Source: Symbiodinium natans (taxonomy: Eukaryota; Sar; Dinophyceae; Suessiales; Symbiodiniaceae). Taken from it: 64,000 bases of DNA. The translations under genes were made by a program, and so were the position numbers. The stretch spans positions 1-64,000 of the forward strand of contig CAJNDS010000516.1 in the NCBI GenBank assembly GCA_905221605.1. Direction: 5' to 3'. This document shows positions 19,075-33,500 of this stretch, in pieces; positions within the stretch are counted from its first letter, which is position 1; every line of letters starts with the position of its first letter. Below the pieces are notes generated by a model. The model had not been told where the DNA came from. It saw only the letters and a program-made list of their open reading frames with translations, and made no database searches.

Positions 19075-21043
19075 TCATCGCCAGTGAGAGGGGCTCCTTC
19101 AATCAAGAAAACAATACAACAAGTCGCTGAAGCCGGTCTCTTCAAGGTAACTCCTTAAAGATGCCAATCGTTTTTTCCCGTTTCACCTTGCAGTCCCTTC
19201 TTGCTCGCAAAGATGCATCGCCACATTCAAGCTCATCAATACACTTGTTCAGATTCTGCAGAGCAATCAAACGAAGTCAAACGAAGCTTGCGGATCCTTG
19301 GTCGATGGTCAGAAGACTAGAGGGCGACACTGGGCAGTTCTGCTGTACTTAGATTGCTGGATGGTGCGTTGCTTTGTCATGCTTGTCCATGTCCCGGCTC
19401 TCAGTAGCGAGGAGGGTGTGAAAGCCACCTTGTAGACCAGAAATCGCATTGTAGATGGAGAACTGCTGTGCTGTATGCCCTCTAGCCCTGTGCTGCAAGC
19501 CCTGAACTGGGAAGTAGTGCTCACTGAGACTCGGACGTAGACTTGCAGGTGTAGAACAAAGTAGACGTGTATGGCCCTCTCTGCGACAATGCCACGCTAC
19601 TCGCAGCCATGTTGTTGCAGAGCCATTGGCCAAGTTTCTCTGCACCATGGCACGGCTTGAAAAAACATCTCAGTCAAAAGTTGCTTGCGCAGGGGCAGCT
19701 TCTCCTCTTTGCCGCTGGTGCATTGGCACTACTGTGGCCGGCCGAGGCAGGAAGCCCCCACGAAATCAGGTCCTGACGACCAGTGTTTGTGAAACTAGGA
19801 CTCGAATCCGAGTGCAGGCTTCTTGGGTTGTCCACTGCAACCTGGACTGTGATGGGGCTTTGGACTGAGACTTCCACGGCAAACTCATTGCGCATGATGT
19901 GATGCCCATGACTGTTGGTGTGGAGCACTGGGTTGACAGGATCCTTTAATCCTCATGACAAGGCCCCCAAATCGAAGCCCGTGAGGTCGTAAAAGTAAAA
20001 GAGCTGCGAAAACAATTGTGCAAAATTAATTTGAATACAATCAATTGGATCCTGGTCCGTGGGGTGGGTTTTTGTCTCGGCCGCATAGGTTTGCATAAGC
20101 GCTGTGTAGGTCTTCTTCGGTGTAGGTTTGCGTTTGCGCACGCTGTTTCGAAGAAAGCTCCTGGCTCCAATCTGTTCTTCTTGGTGGCTCTTTTGGGTGT
20201 GAAGCACGCGAAGGTTTTACAGTCTGCTGCCCAGGCAAATAAATCCCTTGTTGAGTCTGCACTCACGTCGTTGGTGCCATACTGCTGGAACCATCTCCGC
20301 CAACTATCTTTGAACCTTTGCTGGGGCCTGGTATGTGCTTCTTTACCTAGGGCTCGATGCAGCGCATTTTCGCGAACTTTCGCTTCTTAAACACCTGCCG
20401 CATAAACTACAACCCCTTACGCGGTTTGCGCAAGTTGGTGCATGGGCTTTTGCTTCGCGCGAGAGCCCTCTCTATAGAATTTTCTTCATGAGTCCCTGAG
20501 CTGAATCCTGGAACGAGGTCAACAGCTGCGAGGACAAGCAGGTCTGTAGCGGCCAGATGGTCGGGTTTCCAAGGGCCCGGCCTCGACCTGCGGGGTTGAG
20601 AGCGCTTGGGTACTAATAGGTTGGGATGTTCCCCCTTATATTAAGAGTCCTTAATAGGAATTATCATAGGGGGTACTATTGTCCCTATGAAGGACTGTTA
20701 GCATATAAGCCCTCCACATGCAATGTATTCCGCAAGCATAGAGCTGCTGAGTTTTTCGTGGAATTGCTGTTGTGTGAGTGATTATGAGCTAGAATCAGCT
20801 AGAGGCTCTCTGACTTTAAGCATCTTGTTGATACTTTTGTTGTCAAATACGCAGAAATGGCCTCGCCAGCATGTCCTCCCTCGACCCTCTGCCTCGGGCA
20901 TCGGGTTTGCTGTTGACTGATCGTGTCTGATCGCCTTCAACTCCGACTGAGAGACTCTGATCCCTAGCGCGTAATGGCTGTGCAATGCTGTGCAAGGTAG
21001 AGGAGGGCATTTGCCCAAATCAGCAGCCCTGCCTGCACCTCAG
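19075..21043. other. no supported gene; one shared short repeat
   Basis: No convincing exon. TTGGGATGTTCCCCCTTA at 20621-20638 is repeated exactly at 30516-30533, in both cases followed by a segment containing GGGG..TA and a TACCCCC or GGGGGTA core. Just upstream, at about 20,570-20,625, is a weak 5S-rRNA-like stretch (see rejected items). Confidence 0.4.
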
Positions 21044-21170
21044 CACAAAATCGTGCGCCGTCACCTGCGCCGTCCGGCCGAAAGACCCGAAAGCGCGCTG
21101 GAGAACTTTGAGCTCGGACGGGCGAGGCTTACATGAAGATGAGTTCAACTGCATGCCGGTCGACTGCAAG
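21044..21170 (+). CDS. possible first TSP1-like exon
   Basis: After CTCAG the frame reads SCAVTCAVRPKDPKARWRTL and ends EDEFNCMPVDC. Cys spacing (CxxTC, then two Cys at the end) resembles a thrombospondin type-1 module lacking its Trp part. It lies upstream of, and on the same strand as, the clear TSP1 exons. Confidence 0.35.
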
Positions 21171-24100
21171 CCGGGTCCTTGGCGACGGGATGTCGACCGC
21201 AGGGTTCAAAGCCCCAACGAAGATCACGAGCGATGAAGTGCACCCTCAAGGCCCTCAAGGCCCTCTTACGCTTCTGTGACATTCTGAGTGCCATTCGCAG
21301 GTGGAGTGAGTGGCGGGACTGGGAGAACGATGGCATCTCCGGCCTTTGCACTCGCAAGAGGCACGTAAAGTTTGAACATATCCATGAAAGTGGAAGTGCG
21401 TTGCAGCATTGCAGAGCTCGGCACAAATGTCACAGGTACTTCAGCCCACCACTTTGTGGAGGGAATCAATGCTTGGGGACCATGGCAGACTCCATGTGAC
21501 CTGTATCTGATACATGCTGCGTTTATCGTGGCTCCTTGTGGCCCACTGCAAGACTGCAAGTACTGGGGGGTCGGGGGGGGGGGGGGGGGGGGTGATGTCT
21601 ACAACTACGGCTGTCAGTAGGAACTTGCGGAGAGCTGCGGAGGGACAGCTTCCCAGTACGGCCCTACGAAGAAGATCGCAAACCTATAGGTACTGCGAAC
21701 CTGGTGTTCATGCCCCGAGGGACTGCGAGCCTCGTCCTCAGAGCACCTAAAGGTGCTAAACTTCTTTCTCGCAGTCAGGCGCCCAAGGGCTCCCTACAGT
21801 CGGCGATCCAAGGTTCGCCACGTGGATGGACTGGTCCGCCTGCAATGCGAGCACGCTGCAGAGGCCGTAAAATCGCAGTGGGAAAGACGAGGGCAACGCA
21901 AAGAGAACGCCAAGAGATCATCATTCCTTTGTGCTTCTGTGCTTTGCCACCTTTCTGTGAGGTCGCGCGAGCGAGTTGTGCAGCAGGAGCCCTCACATGG
22001 AGGAGCACCCTGCGAGGCACATGGATAGCGCGTCGTCTGACAGTCTGACAGTCTGACACCTGAATCACGTGACGCTTGTCGTTCCATGCATGCTCGAATC
22101 TTTGGTGATTGCTATGTCTGCCAGGGGCCGCTTGTCACAACGGAGCCATGTGGGGATCGAAAGCCTCCGGCCCTCCACTCAGCTTCGCCCTGCAGGGAGC
22201 TTTTGCCTGTTGCTCAAGACGATGTGGGGTCACTGCGCTACGTCTTCTTAACTGTATCTTTGTTGCTTCGCACCAACCCTGCCGGGCCCACAAGTAGCAA
22301 CATAAGTCAACATAAGCCGTGAGCTGAAAGTTTCACAGATTTGACCTCGGTTTCTTTCGCTGTCCAGCAAAAGTTCAGAGGTCACCCCTTGCCGGGATGG
22401 AACTTCCTAGCATGCTCTCGGCTGTTGGATGTTCGTCCACAGCATCCTGAATGTTGCTCTTGCTGCTGCTGCTGCTGCTGCTGCTCTGCTGTTGCTGTTG
22501 TTTTGTTGGTCATGGCAAAGACCTCCAATCTACTTCAAGCAATAAGGTATCTCCTGGCAAGCAAGAGGCATTGCAAAGGCAGTTCATTGGCACCATTCCC
22601 TTCTTGTACTGAGCACGTGGCAATAACCTCCAACGGGTACCGCAGAAATAGTCCATGCAGAAGTACAACGACCCCGGAGGTTGCCTCCTAGGGCATGCGT
22701 ACCTAGGGTCGCGCAACCGACAGCGCAGCCAGTTCAGGCCGCCTGTGTGCTGGGTGATTGGATGCGTTGGAGCGGCTGCACACGGGAGCCCGGAAGCCCA
22801 GACCGGCCCGGACCGGCCCAGACCAATTTGCGCCTGAGCCTGTGGGGTTTAGAGTGAGACCCTTCAGTGTACGTCGAAAGCTCGCCTGGAGCAGCTTACG
22901 CCCTCCAGTTGCAGGTGACTCTGTCTTGCACCTACGCATTGCATCTTGAGAAGCCTGCTAGGTGTGGCGGTGGCCAGCAGTTTCGCGTACGGGCCATTGC
23001 TCAGGAGGCCTTTCTCTGGCTTCTGTCAGTCTGTCAGTCATGGCCTTCAGAGAGACATCGGAACACATGGGAACTTGCGAGTTTCGAGGCAGCAGAAGGC
23101 GGAAAGCTCTGCGAAGGCGAGGATGGAAGGCGCCCAAACCGCAAGGTAATGTTTACAAAGATCTGCTGCAGGCACAGCTTGTTTGCAACCAGAAAGCCCA
23201 ACCGAAACCAGAACCCCTGCTGTGAAGAAGCTTTGTACTTGTACTTCTCCTGCGTCGCCTGAAGACCAGGCCTCTGGTCCTGCAGTCGACGCGGCCCTGC
23301 AACGTCGACATCGCGTGCGAGGGAGAACTCGTGGCCAAGGACCCGTGTCAAATTGACCCGGTCACGAGATGCCTTGGAGATGCAGCTGTGGATGCAGGAC
23401 TGTGTCTTGTCAGATTGGAATGATTGGCAAGCATCTCAGCCTGTTGTGCGCATGGATCAGTCTTTTCAGCTGAATCTCGTGCAGCTGCGCAGAATGCATT
23501 GCCAGGTCTGTCTGCGATCCTGACACGCCTGAACGTGCCCGACAGAGATACCGTTCCCGCTCCATCTCCGAACCAGGTGCATGTCTTGAGAGTCGCGAGA
23601 TCATGTCCATGGCTACTCCCCCCTGACTCGGCAGAGTGCCCCGACGGGTGATCCGCCTATCGCTCGTCGCTCCTCCCCAATGAGTCCCCGTGCAGCTGCG
23701 GAATCCACAGCAGCCCTAGGAGCCAACCCAGGAAAGGAAGCTTTCTTGCCACAATTTCAGTGATCTTTGATGTATCCGTAGCATCTGAATCTGGCCACAA
23801 CTTCAAAAGCTATCGGCGGTCAAGCGGTCATAAGCGGTCATGCTTCAAAGAGCACTGGATTTGACATGACATCAACATGATTTTCTCTGGCCTGAGATGG
23901 TGTATGATTGGGCTGCCTTCTGTGCAGGCGCAAATGGTGGTGCGCCTTGCACTGACCCTCTGCAAGAAACGCAGGGCTGTGAGGCGGGCAGTCTGATGCA
24001 AAGCCCGAATACGGAAGTTTAAGTCGAGGTAACCATGAGTCGGATCTTCCGGCTCAGAAAACTCGAACTCTGCAACGACAGCATTCGTAGTTTTACTTGT

Positions 24101-24447
24101 GCATGTGCTGCCCTTTGATGCAAGCGTGGTATATGATGGCGAATTAGATATTTCTAGATTGCGATAGCTCAGAGGTGGCATGTCAGCTCACGCTTTGCCT
24201 CTACCCCTGATCGCCTTGGGCAAAGGAATCGCACATCTTGCCACCAGTTGACTGCAAGCAGTGAGCTCAATGTCTGTGCGTCTTAGACATGTGACATGCT
24301 GTTTGCAGCGTCTTCCTTTGCCTTTTCGCTTCTTGCACACGCGCTGTGAACCTTGAGCTCTGGAACAAGCTGATGTTGAAGCCATGCCTTTGCAAGCAGC
24401 AGCTCAAGTATCACACCGGGCACTGCTCTTCCTCACCGTTTGTACAG
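21171..24447. other. intron-like or intergenic DNA, no clear exon
   Basis: Contains a G-run at about 21567-21591 and a CTG microsatellite at about 22456-22500. A frame at about 22120-22170 (GPLVTTEPCGDRKPP) could be a TSP1 tail exon but is too short to call. Confidence 0.4.
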
Positions 24448-24549
24448 CCTTCCCACCACGACGTCCTGAGGCTCTCGGCCTGGTCAGCGTGGAAGCTCTG
24501 CGACAAGACCTGCGAGGGGGGGCAGACCGTGCGCACCCGGACTGTCGAG
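24448..24549 (+). CDS. TSP1 exon (module start)
   Basis: Reads LSAWSAWKLCDKTCEGGQT then VRTRTVE: WxxW, CxxTC, GG and RxR are all present. Preceded by TACAG; ends GAG|GCAGGG (GC donor). Confidence 0.7.
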
Positions 24550-27500
24550 GCAGGGCACAGATTTGATCCTGGGACGGGTGTGTTGGTGTGTTTACCCCGA
24601 ACACGGTTTACCCATGTGTACCCTGTAGAGCTGTCGCGGGGGGGGGGGGGTGTTCGGTGTGTGTGTGTGTGTGTGTGGGAGCACCAAGGCCAAGGGCAGG
24701 ATTTGAGTCACGCCTAGGCTCATGACGCGAAGCGTCCTCTTTGCATGACAGCTGGCTATGCCCACAGCGGAGACCAATCCAAAAGTTAAAAATCCCGATC
24801 ACTTGTTGTGCTGTCTCGTCGCCGCAAGGTCGAGGCAAAGAGGGGTGGACGGCCCTGCCAGGACAGGCTGTTTGCAATTTTTTTCCGAGGGCTTTGCAAG
24901 CCCGTTTTGCTGGAACAGTGGATCTGGTCAGTGGCCATCAGTGGCCGCTTCCGGGTAGATAGCTAAAGTACGGTCGGCACGGAAAATGCAGAGGATGCAG
25001 GTTTATGCAGCATTGTAGGGTGTAACCAGGAGCCTACCTCAGCTTGCCTAAGCCAGGACTCGACGCTCGAGACCATGCCCTGCAACGAGATCCCCTGTGA
25101 GTTGGATCCTCTTGGGAGGCCGCAGCGCAAGTGCGACTGAGAGGGACGAACTGGATGATGCTAGCCTATATATTTCGCATGGTGCGTAGCGCAAAGTTGG
25201 TCGCCGAGTTCAGTCTTTGTTGGCTTCATGTCACAGCCAGTTTTGGTCAGAAGCTCCCACACCCCGTACTTCGAGCCCAATTATTCAGTTCAAGAAGCTA
25301 GCGCGCTCCACGAAGCGCACCTAAAGCCTAGATGCTGACTAGGCGTCCCCTGTTCTCAGATGCAACTTGCCTCGTGTGTCCAGGGACTGCCAGCTGTCGC
25401 TCTGGACCTCCTGGACGGACTGCTCGGCCTCATGTGGACAGGCACGTTGTTCAGAGGAGCGTTAAACACTAGCGGTGGGCAATTGTAGAAGCTTGTCGAA
25501 ACTGCTCAGGCAGCAGACTCAGCAGACTGCAACAGACATCCACATGACAATCTTTAGATCAGTCACATACCGTTCGTGCAGCCATCAGATGTTGGAAAGC
25601 TATGAATCCTTAACCCACAGCCACCTCAATGCCATGCCAGGGCATCCGGAAGCGAAGCCGGGAAGTTCTGGCCCCTCCACTGGCGGGAGGTAGGGGTCCC
25701 AACTGTGAGGGCTTCGCTGCACACCAAATGTGGTGGTGTGATACGCGCTGTCAGAGCTGCTTCAGTTGCTATCGCCTCGGCCTGCTGGCTCCCCGGCGCA
25801 GCTTGTCGCACTGTGGGAGCTTGGTGCCCAACCCTCCTAATCACCAAGCCTTGAGCAGGCGAGGTAAACCAAGCCAGCGCGTGGTGTGCAAAAGCGCCGA
25901 AATCTGGTCACAGAAAAAGAGCCAACTGTCAGCCTCAACGGCCGAGATCTGTCGGAGAGGTGCTATAGTTTTGACAGACTTGCACGTCCTGTGCTATGAC
26001 TGACAGGAGTGAGCGTGATCTGAGCCTCATCCGAGCGAAAGGTTGAGTGAAGGAGTGGATCGGGAGGGAGGGCTTGACATCCCTTCGCGATTCTCGCTTT
26101 TACAGTCCGCGCACCTTGGTCAGCCATGCTGGGTTGCCCCGAGATGCAAAGAAGTGTTTCTGACGCCCGCTTGAGAGCATCAACATGTGCCATTCCATGC
26201 ACAGGAAAGCGTTGTAGTGGTAGATTGCTTGATGCTCCTCTCTGCGCAGGCAGCAGGAGATCCTTTCAGCTGTTCTTGTTTCTGCGTGTCAGCGTATTCC
26301 CAACCCCCCTGAGTCGCAGTCTCGACCTTAGAGCTCCACACCCGAAACATGCAATCCTGGATCCCGAAACCCTCCGAGATGCTATCTGTGTATCTCGGTC
26401 TCGATCCCAATCCTACCCCCTCAGTCCGTTGAACTCAGGTCGTGGCTGCAGCGCCATCCTCGAAGAGGTTGAGCAGGGTTTGCAGATGTTTGCAGGTTTG
26501 TTGTGTTGGGAGGGTTGGAGGGGGGACGGCGGAGGTTCGGACGGACGGTGGGTCTTGCACGCTTCAGGGTGAAGTCTGCTCTTCTTCAATGACCCTTCTA
26601 CAGGGCTGGGCAGCATCTTTCTTTGGTGGCGTGTTGATCAAGTTTCACAATATTCTCGCAGGCCATGGGGTGCATCCAGGCGACCTGCAATTCAGAGGAC
26701 TGTGCCTGGAACTCAGATGTGTCGGCAGTTGTGTTCACGCTTTGTGACTTTGCAGGTAAAGTCAGACCGTGTTGCAAGGGCGCCACGATTGAAATAATCA
26801 GGATCCTTGTTGATAGGTCATGCCACTCCGGTGCTCGACGATTGGCTCCCAACATTGCTATGTTTCAATATGCTCGTTCGAGCTGGGTGTTGGCCACAGC
26901 TTCGACCTCCACCCATGACCTGCTTGTGGGGATGGATATGGCTTCTGCCATCTTCCCCTTTTGTGGCTATGTGAGGGCTGAAAGCTGGATGAGGGATCTG
27001 TGGAGAAGCGTATTGGCCATAATTGGCACGCTGCCGGGCATAGCCCGACGCAGGGGCGATGTTGCCTGCCTGGCCTGGTACCCTCACGGGGACTTTCTGG
27101 GGAAGAGCCATATCTCATGCACCTCCGCGAGGATGCCAGTTGTCTTTTCTATGCCAGCTTGCTCGTAGCGGGCATGCTTGGTTGTTTGTGTGCAAAGGCA
27201 GTCAAGCCCTCTTGCTTAACTGGGCAGTGCAAGTCTTGGAACGCTGATGCCGGGGTGTGGGCTGGGGCGTTCGCAAGTGTGAACTCCAAGTGGAGGGACC
27301 AGTGCTTGCGAAGCACCCTCAAAAGTCGGGAGGGATTGGGGCCTTACAAGCCTTGAGGCGCATCCCCCCCAACTCGCTTACTCGCCCACTCACTCAATGT
27401 GCACGCTCTCATAGCCTTGAGCTAAAAGACTGTAAGCTGAGCTCTTGATACTTTTCTTGAACACCCATGCCCCAGGTGTGGGGCACTTGGACCAGCTGGT

Positions 27501-30500
27501 CGTCCTGCAGCCGGACATGTGATGGCGGACAGAAGAGGTGTCCGGAAAGTGCGTTGGGTGGTGTTTGTGGATCTTCAAGGTGCAGACTAAGAGATAGAGT
27601 AAGTAAATGCAAAAAGAATATGTAGCCACAGGAATTGCCAGGTCTTGAAGCTGTGGTGCATTGCGCCAGTAGCACACCGGTCTTCCTTGAATCCTTCACC
27701 GTTCACGCTTACGCTTCATGCGGGCAGACGGCCGGGTGATTGAGCTGAACTCCTGGAGCTAGAGCGGCTTCAGCCTTCATTGGACACTCCTACATCTTAT
27801 CTGTAGCCCCTAAGCCCTCGGTTGCTCAAAAACTTGAGGCTCTTTGAGTCCCCACCTGTCCCAGAATCCGAGTGGTCTAAGAGCCACATCCGCGAAAGCC
27901 TCATAAGATCCTCATCAGACCATCTGCTGCTCTTCTGCCAGTCGCAATCGCACGGTCTTCCTGCCACCATCCCCGGGTCTGAGCGCTCGGCAGGGTTTTG
28001 CTTTGTGCGCCAGGGTTTGGAGTTTCAAAGTCGGGGTTTCTATCGAAAATGGGGGGTACCCTTTGTGGGGGTCCCTTTAAAGGGATTCTATTCTACTTGG
28101 TACGCCCCATTTTGGGAAATACCCTGTTCATTATCAAATTTTACGGCAATGTCCCCTTGTCGCTGCTGTAATTGGGTTAATTGGGTTAACATGCAATCCG
28201 AAGCGCTTAGAAGGCGCAAGAGGTCGGTTTGTAAGAGGCTGTCATGCAGGGTTTCCCAGACATTCGGACTGTTGCGCGTCGCACTCATGAAAGTGTCTAG
28301 GCTGCCTGGCCAATGGGCGCTGAGGTGGCAAGCCTTGCAAAGCTCTCGACAGGCGATGCGTTGACAAGCTCTGAACGCCCCCGGAAGTGACCAACCACAT
28401 GGACCTCCATGCACGCCCCGATGTGGCAACGTTGCATCTCCTGCAAAAACGTAGGTCCGAAGGGATGCGTGAGTAGGGCTGGCCGAGCATTCCAGTGCTT
28501 TGTTTGCTGCAGTGTCAGCGAAATCGCGAGCTGCGGCACAATGTCCCTTCCTCAGTGCGCTTGTACTTAGGAAAAAATGTCGGTTTCGGGCGTATTCTTT
28601 GCATGTTCACAAAGGCCCTGCTCCTCGGCGAGCTGCCAGGATGGCGTCTGGCATGACTGGGGAGAATGGGGCCAGTGCTCCAGGCTCCCGTTTCCGGCAG
28701 GATTTCAAACTCCAAGGGCACCCAGAATCACCGGAGCTTCCAAAGTGAGGGTCTCTCGAGTTCCAGCTTTGCCTTACAGGAATCTCCACGCGCACTATAC
28801 TTGCAAGACATCAGAGGAAGGGGAGGAGACAAAGAAACGAATAGGGGTACCCCTTCAAAATCCCCCCTCCCAAAAAAAAAAAGTACCCACCCCCATGTCA
28901 TTCTTACTGCAGGGCCTGCGCGGGCGGTGTGCGGTGGCGCCACCGGAAGGTGGCCCTTGAGGCCGACCTGGATCGTTTAGCTGCGAAGCACCGAGACATA
29001 CCGAGACCCCGAGCTTTGATTTACTTTTTGACTTCAACTTTGCCCAGCAGATGCACGGGCGTCAGAGCTTGGTGTCTTGATTCGGCGAATTTGTATAGCT
29101 GTTTCTCTCCCAGAGTTCTTGTTTCTGACGGCGGGCCATTGCTCAGCCATTGCTCGGTCAACCAAAAGTGGTCTTAGTCCAGCGAAATCGAGAAATCGCA
29201 CCAGTGTCGCTCCCTCACGTCGCAGTGCGATGCGCGATGCGTCTCCGCATGTGCTGTCCAGGCAATGGACTGTGGGACTCCAGCCGTCGGCCCGTCCCAA
29301 GCTGAGAAGAAGCTCTGTCAGGTCGTAAGACTCACCATCTTGTCTTGAACTTGGATGATGCTAAGGGCAATGGAGCTGCAGCAGTGCAACGACTGGCCCT
29401 GTGAGGACTCCGAAAGTATGTTCAGGCTGGGCTTTCTTGAAGAGAGGCAGGCCTGCGGGAAATGTGCAGGAAGATCGCGATTGTCTCATGAGCACGTGGA
29501 CGCATTGGAGCAACTGCTCAGCCAGCTGCTATGGTCTTGGCCTTGAGCAGTCAGAAGGTTGTGCAGCCCCTCTCGGTGAGGAATCCTCCAGCCTGCCATC
29601 TACTCAGGACAGCAGCAGCGCAAGCGCCGCATCGTCCAGCAGGGCAGTGGCAGCGGCAGCTGGTGCGGTACTCAGCACAGGATGGGTTCTTTCAGTGCTT
29701 GTTTTGCTTGTGGGGCACACGGCAGCTGTAGGTGCACAGATCCCGATGAGCAGCCTGCAGCACTGGAGGAATCACGGCCATGCAACGGACCACAGGACAA
29801 CTCCCTGCAGGTTGCTTGATACCAGCTTGATATCTTGCTGCATGCGCGCCTTTCTTCAACCTTGTCTTCTTTGAACGCGGTGACAACATCGCAAGCCACG
29901 TCGAAAATGTATTGAGATCCGTATAGGATTTGATGGGGCATAGTCTTTCGGAATCCCCTTAGTCCTTGGTCAAGCGTGTGCACCATGGCCATGGCATATG
30001 TGGTTGCGCACCCAATGTGGGAAAACGATTCCGGAAAGATCGCAGGATTTGCTAGTCTGGAGAACAAATCAGAGACCAGCCTGCGCATCAGAAACCTGCA
30101 GCATCAGAAACTGCGCATCGCTAGACCGGGTACTGCATAGAAGCAAGCGGAAAAGTAACGCTTTGCGCCACACTGTCTGGGAACGTCAGCTCCTGTTGTC
30201 ACGTGCCAACAAGCAGGAAGCAGATGCCGGCAAGATCAAGGACGGACCAGCTCTTTGTGGGGTATCCTTGCCTTTCTGGCGGATGCTGGGCCGCGTCTCA
30301 ATGCCGAGTCAAACGCACCTCGGGCGATGCCAAGGTTTACCTTCCCAGTGCATGAGCACTGCACGTCTTTTTGAGATTTGGAAGCTGGAGATGCAGTTTG
30401 CCAGGAGTGTGGCTTCGGAGAGGTCCAGGACTGCCTGGTGGGCACTTGGAGCTCCTGGTCCACCGCCCAGTTGCTGGCAGTTGCTGGCAAAAGAAATGGA

Positions 30501-33500
30501 GCTGTACGGTACGTTTTGGGATGTTCCCCCTTATTCTCACAGGGGATTATAGTACCCCCTAGTATACTCTAAACCCTGAACCCTAAACCCTAAACCTTAA
30601 ACCCTGAACCCGAGAACGTTGATGTGCGTTGCCGAAGTCGCCGTCAGGTCGGTCTGCTCCAAGACCTGCGACGGAGGAATCCACAAGAGGAAGCGGCATG
30701 TGGTGCGGCCTTCCAGGCCTGCAAGAGAAGTTGCGATAGTTAGGGTTTAGGGTTTAGGGTTTCGGGTTTAGGGTTTCGGGTTTAGGGTTTAGGGCTTAGG
30801 GTTGTGTGTGGATATACATGTGATGCAACAGAGCTCAAGAGTTTCAATTTGTTTCAGTGTTTGGGACAGGCTGGGGGGAAAGCCGTGCAACTTCACACTG
30901 GAGGAGGCCCGCAACTTGGAAAGGGTTGCTTTGCTTGCTTTCTCCGGGCTGGGGTGAAAGTGGTGGTGAACTTTCCAGATTTTAGCTGAGAAGACACTGC
31001 TCTCCTTGCAGGTCAAGGGCTGTGGTACGGAAACATGTGGCCTGGCGATGGTCCGGGCCTTACGTCTCTGCTCGTAGCAGGAGTAAAGATGCCTTTGAGA
31101 GACAAAGCGTCAGCAGCATCAAATAAGGACTGCCAATGGGACGACTGGGACGAGTGGGGTGCTTGTACTCACTGCAGCGGCGAACGCATTCGCGTCCGGG
31201 AGGCGGGTTGCACTCTGGAGATCCTCACGATTTTTCCATGGCCTTAAGTGCTGTGGAAGATTTTGGAAGCTCATGCGGCCCCTAAGTCCAACTGCAGTCG
31301 AAAACTGAAGCTGGGCAAAATTTCAAAATGGCACCAGGTCCGGCATCTCGGGAACGAGTTGGGCAAGCCCTGCGATGCTTCGTCCTCCCGTGAGGCACGC
31401 GGCAACTGCAGGTATCGGGGTTGTGGTGCCTAAGAGTGCGCTGACGCAACGGCAACGTTTTTTAGCTGCAACTTGTAGGTTTCGCAGTGCAACAACTGCC
31501 CTGCCAAGAAGACGTCCCGACCTTACACAGGAGCTATCAAAGCCGTTGCATGAGATGTCGCTGGTGGTAGAATGAAGACTGTTCTGTTGTGCCGCCCGTG
31601 TCGCCTCGTCATTGGATACGGAAGTACACCAAAGCATTTGGACCACCCATCAAACTCGTAGCTGGCTTTCGAGACGCGTAGAGTGCCACTGCGTAGCACT
31701 TTCCACATTGCTTCAGGTTTTGGTGCGTCTGGGCTGACTGGGAGGACTGGTCCTAAGCCACTGCATGCGCCAGGCGATTGCCATGTTTCTTCGAAGTATC
31801 TGAGCCGAGCCCAGTCACAGCATCAAGCAATTGTGGGTTTCTATGGGTTTCTCTGAGTTTTTGTCGGGCTTTGAAAGGCTTCGGGCCTCGGATCCAGGTT
31901 CTTTTGTCGCAGCACAGGAGGGCGACTGCTCGGTGACCTGCGGCACCGGCGGCCGCCTCCGGCGGCAGCGGATGCCGGGCTCCCCTAGTCGAAGGGGCTA
32001 GGACGGGCTCGGAATTTCCTCAGGGATGGAATGGCATTGAACTTTGCCAAGCATGTTAAGCTTCAGGTCTTCAGGTAGAGGGGTGTGCTGACTGCGATTG
32101 TCACCCAGACGTGGCTGTGGAGTAAGGAGCCTGACATTGCCAAGCCTTAGGGAAGCGGTATCCCACGAACTCTGCCCAGGCTTCAAACACTCAGCGCCAG
32201 TGACTTAGGTTCAGAATGGTGCCGAGTTTAGAGCGCTCTCAGCATGTTCTCAAGTTCTGCGAGGGACAGATGGCGGAATGCAGCTATGGACCTGTAAGTG
32301 CCTGTGCGCACGTGCTGGCACAGTGTCAGTATACATTCTGCCGAGATTGGCTTGTAGAGGTATCTGGGTACAGCATGGTACAGTGCAGTCTTTGGACCGA
32401 GTCGCCACCTCGCAATCCTGCGGACGCTGTGGGCAACGTCACGGGCACTGACTCGACCTGCGAGGCATACGAGGCCAGGGGAAGGTCGGTGACTGACCCC
32501 GGGCAAGACGTGAATCGGTATGTTTCTCGAGCTTGCTTGCTTGGCAGGTGGACTACACGACCTGCAAAGACCTTCCGGCTGACTGCACGGCTTGCGTGGC
32601 AGAGGAGTCGTCATGACACACAGTCCTGTGCTTTAGGTGGCTTTTAGAGCATGTTTTGACAGGGTAGCCTTGTATGCGATACCTTTGCACAGGTGCAGGG
32701 GCAGATCGTTTTGGCAGCAAGAATTGGCTTTAATGCCAGCAGTAGCCGTAGCCGCAGGGTCCTTTCCTGCATCTTTGAGCAAAGGACAATGATTTCCGCT
32801 CTTGTGAGGAGGGCTTTGGTGGGTACCATGCGGTTCAGCTTAAAGATACCAGTGTGCGGAATACCCAAAGCTGGGAGTACATCGCCAAATGGGACGAATG
32901 GTGGTTCTAACTAGGTAGAAAGGTGCCCGGTTTCCTCTGACTCGGGTCATCCATATCACAATCGCGGCCATGTCTGTCCCATCATCTGCACTCATGGCAA
33001 CGCATCTCTACGAAGAACCGCTGCCGGCGTTCCTTTCGATCCAATTTGCACCACTATCTGTGCTGGTCCAAATGGTAACGACCATTTGACGATTTTGCAA
33101 CTCGGTACGTGGAATCACCAACCTGCTTGTTGACATGTCCCGCGATGTCACCAAACTTGCTGTTGTTCGTCAGGCAGAATCTGGCTAGGTAGGCTCGGCC
33201 AGCGGTGTCAGTCAATTGGGTGGAGAAGCAGGTTGGCAGGTCTGGTATAGCAACGCCGACAGATGGCATCAAGACGGTTGCAAGGTGCAAAATGGCAATA
33301 TTTGGATCAGCACAGGTAGTGGTGCTAATTGGGAGAAAAACACCAGGGATGGTTCGGGTTCAGGCTTGGATGGTTGTGGCCATGTCAGCTGATGCTGCCG
33401 AGCAGCGGCCCTCACCAGTGGCAACTTTGGGTGGCCACAGGCCCCACCACGTCGGCTGTTGCATCGACTCCGGCCAGCAGCACCAGTGTCGCAGTGTCTG

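Noticed and set aside
20570-20625. 5S-rRNA-like stretch (GGGGTTGAGAGCGCTTGGG.. TACTAATAGGTTGGGA)
   Set aside because: It resembles the 5S GTTAAGCGTGCTTGGG..TACTAGGATGGG core at about 70 percent by eye, but the rest of the gene and its box A/C promoter are not recognisable. A covariance-model search would decide.
24640-24680. G-run plus (GT)n as a Z-DNA or promoter element
   Set aside because: Simple sequence with no further support. Similar runs are scattered through the window.
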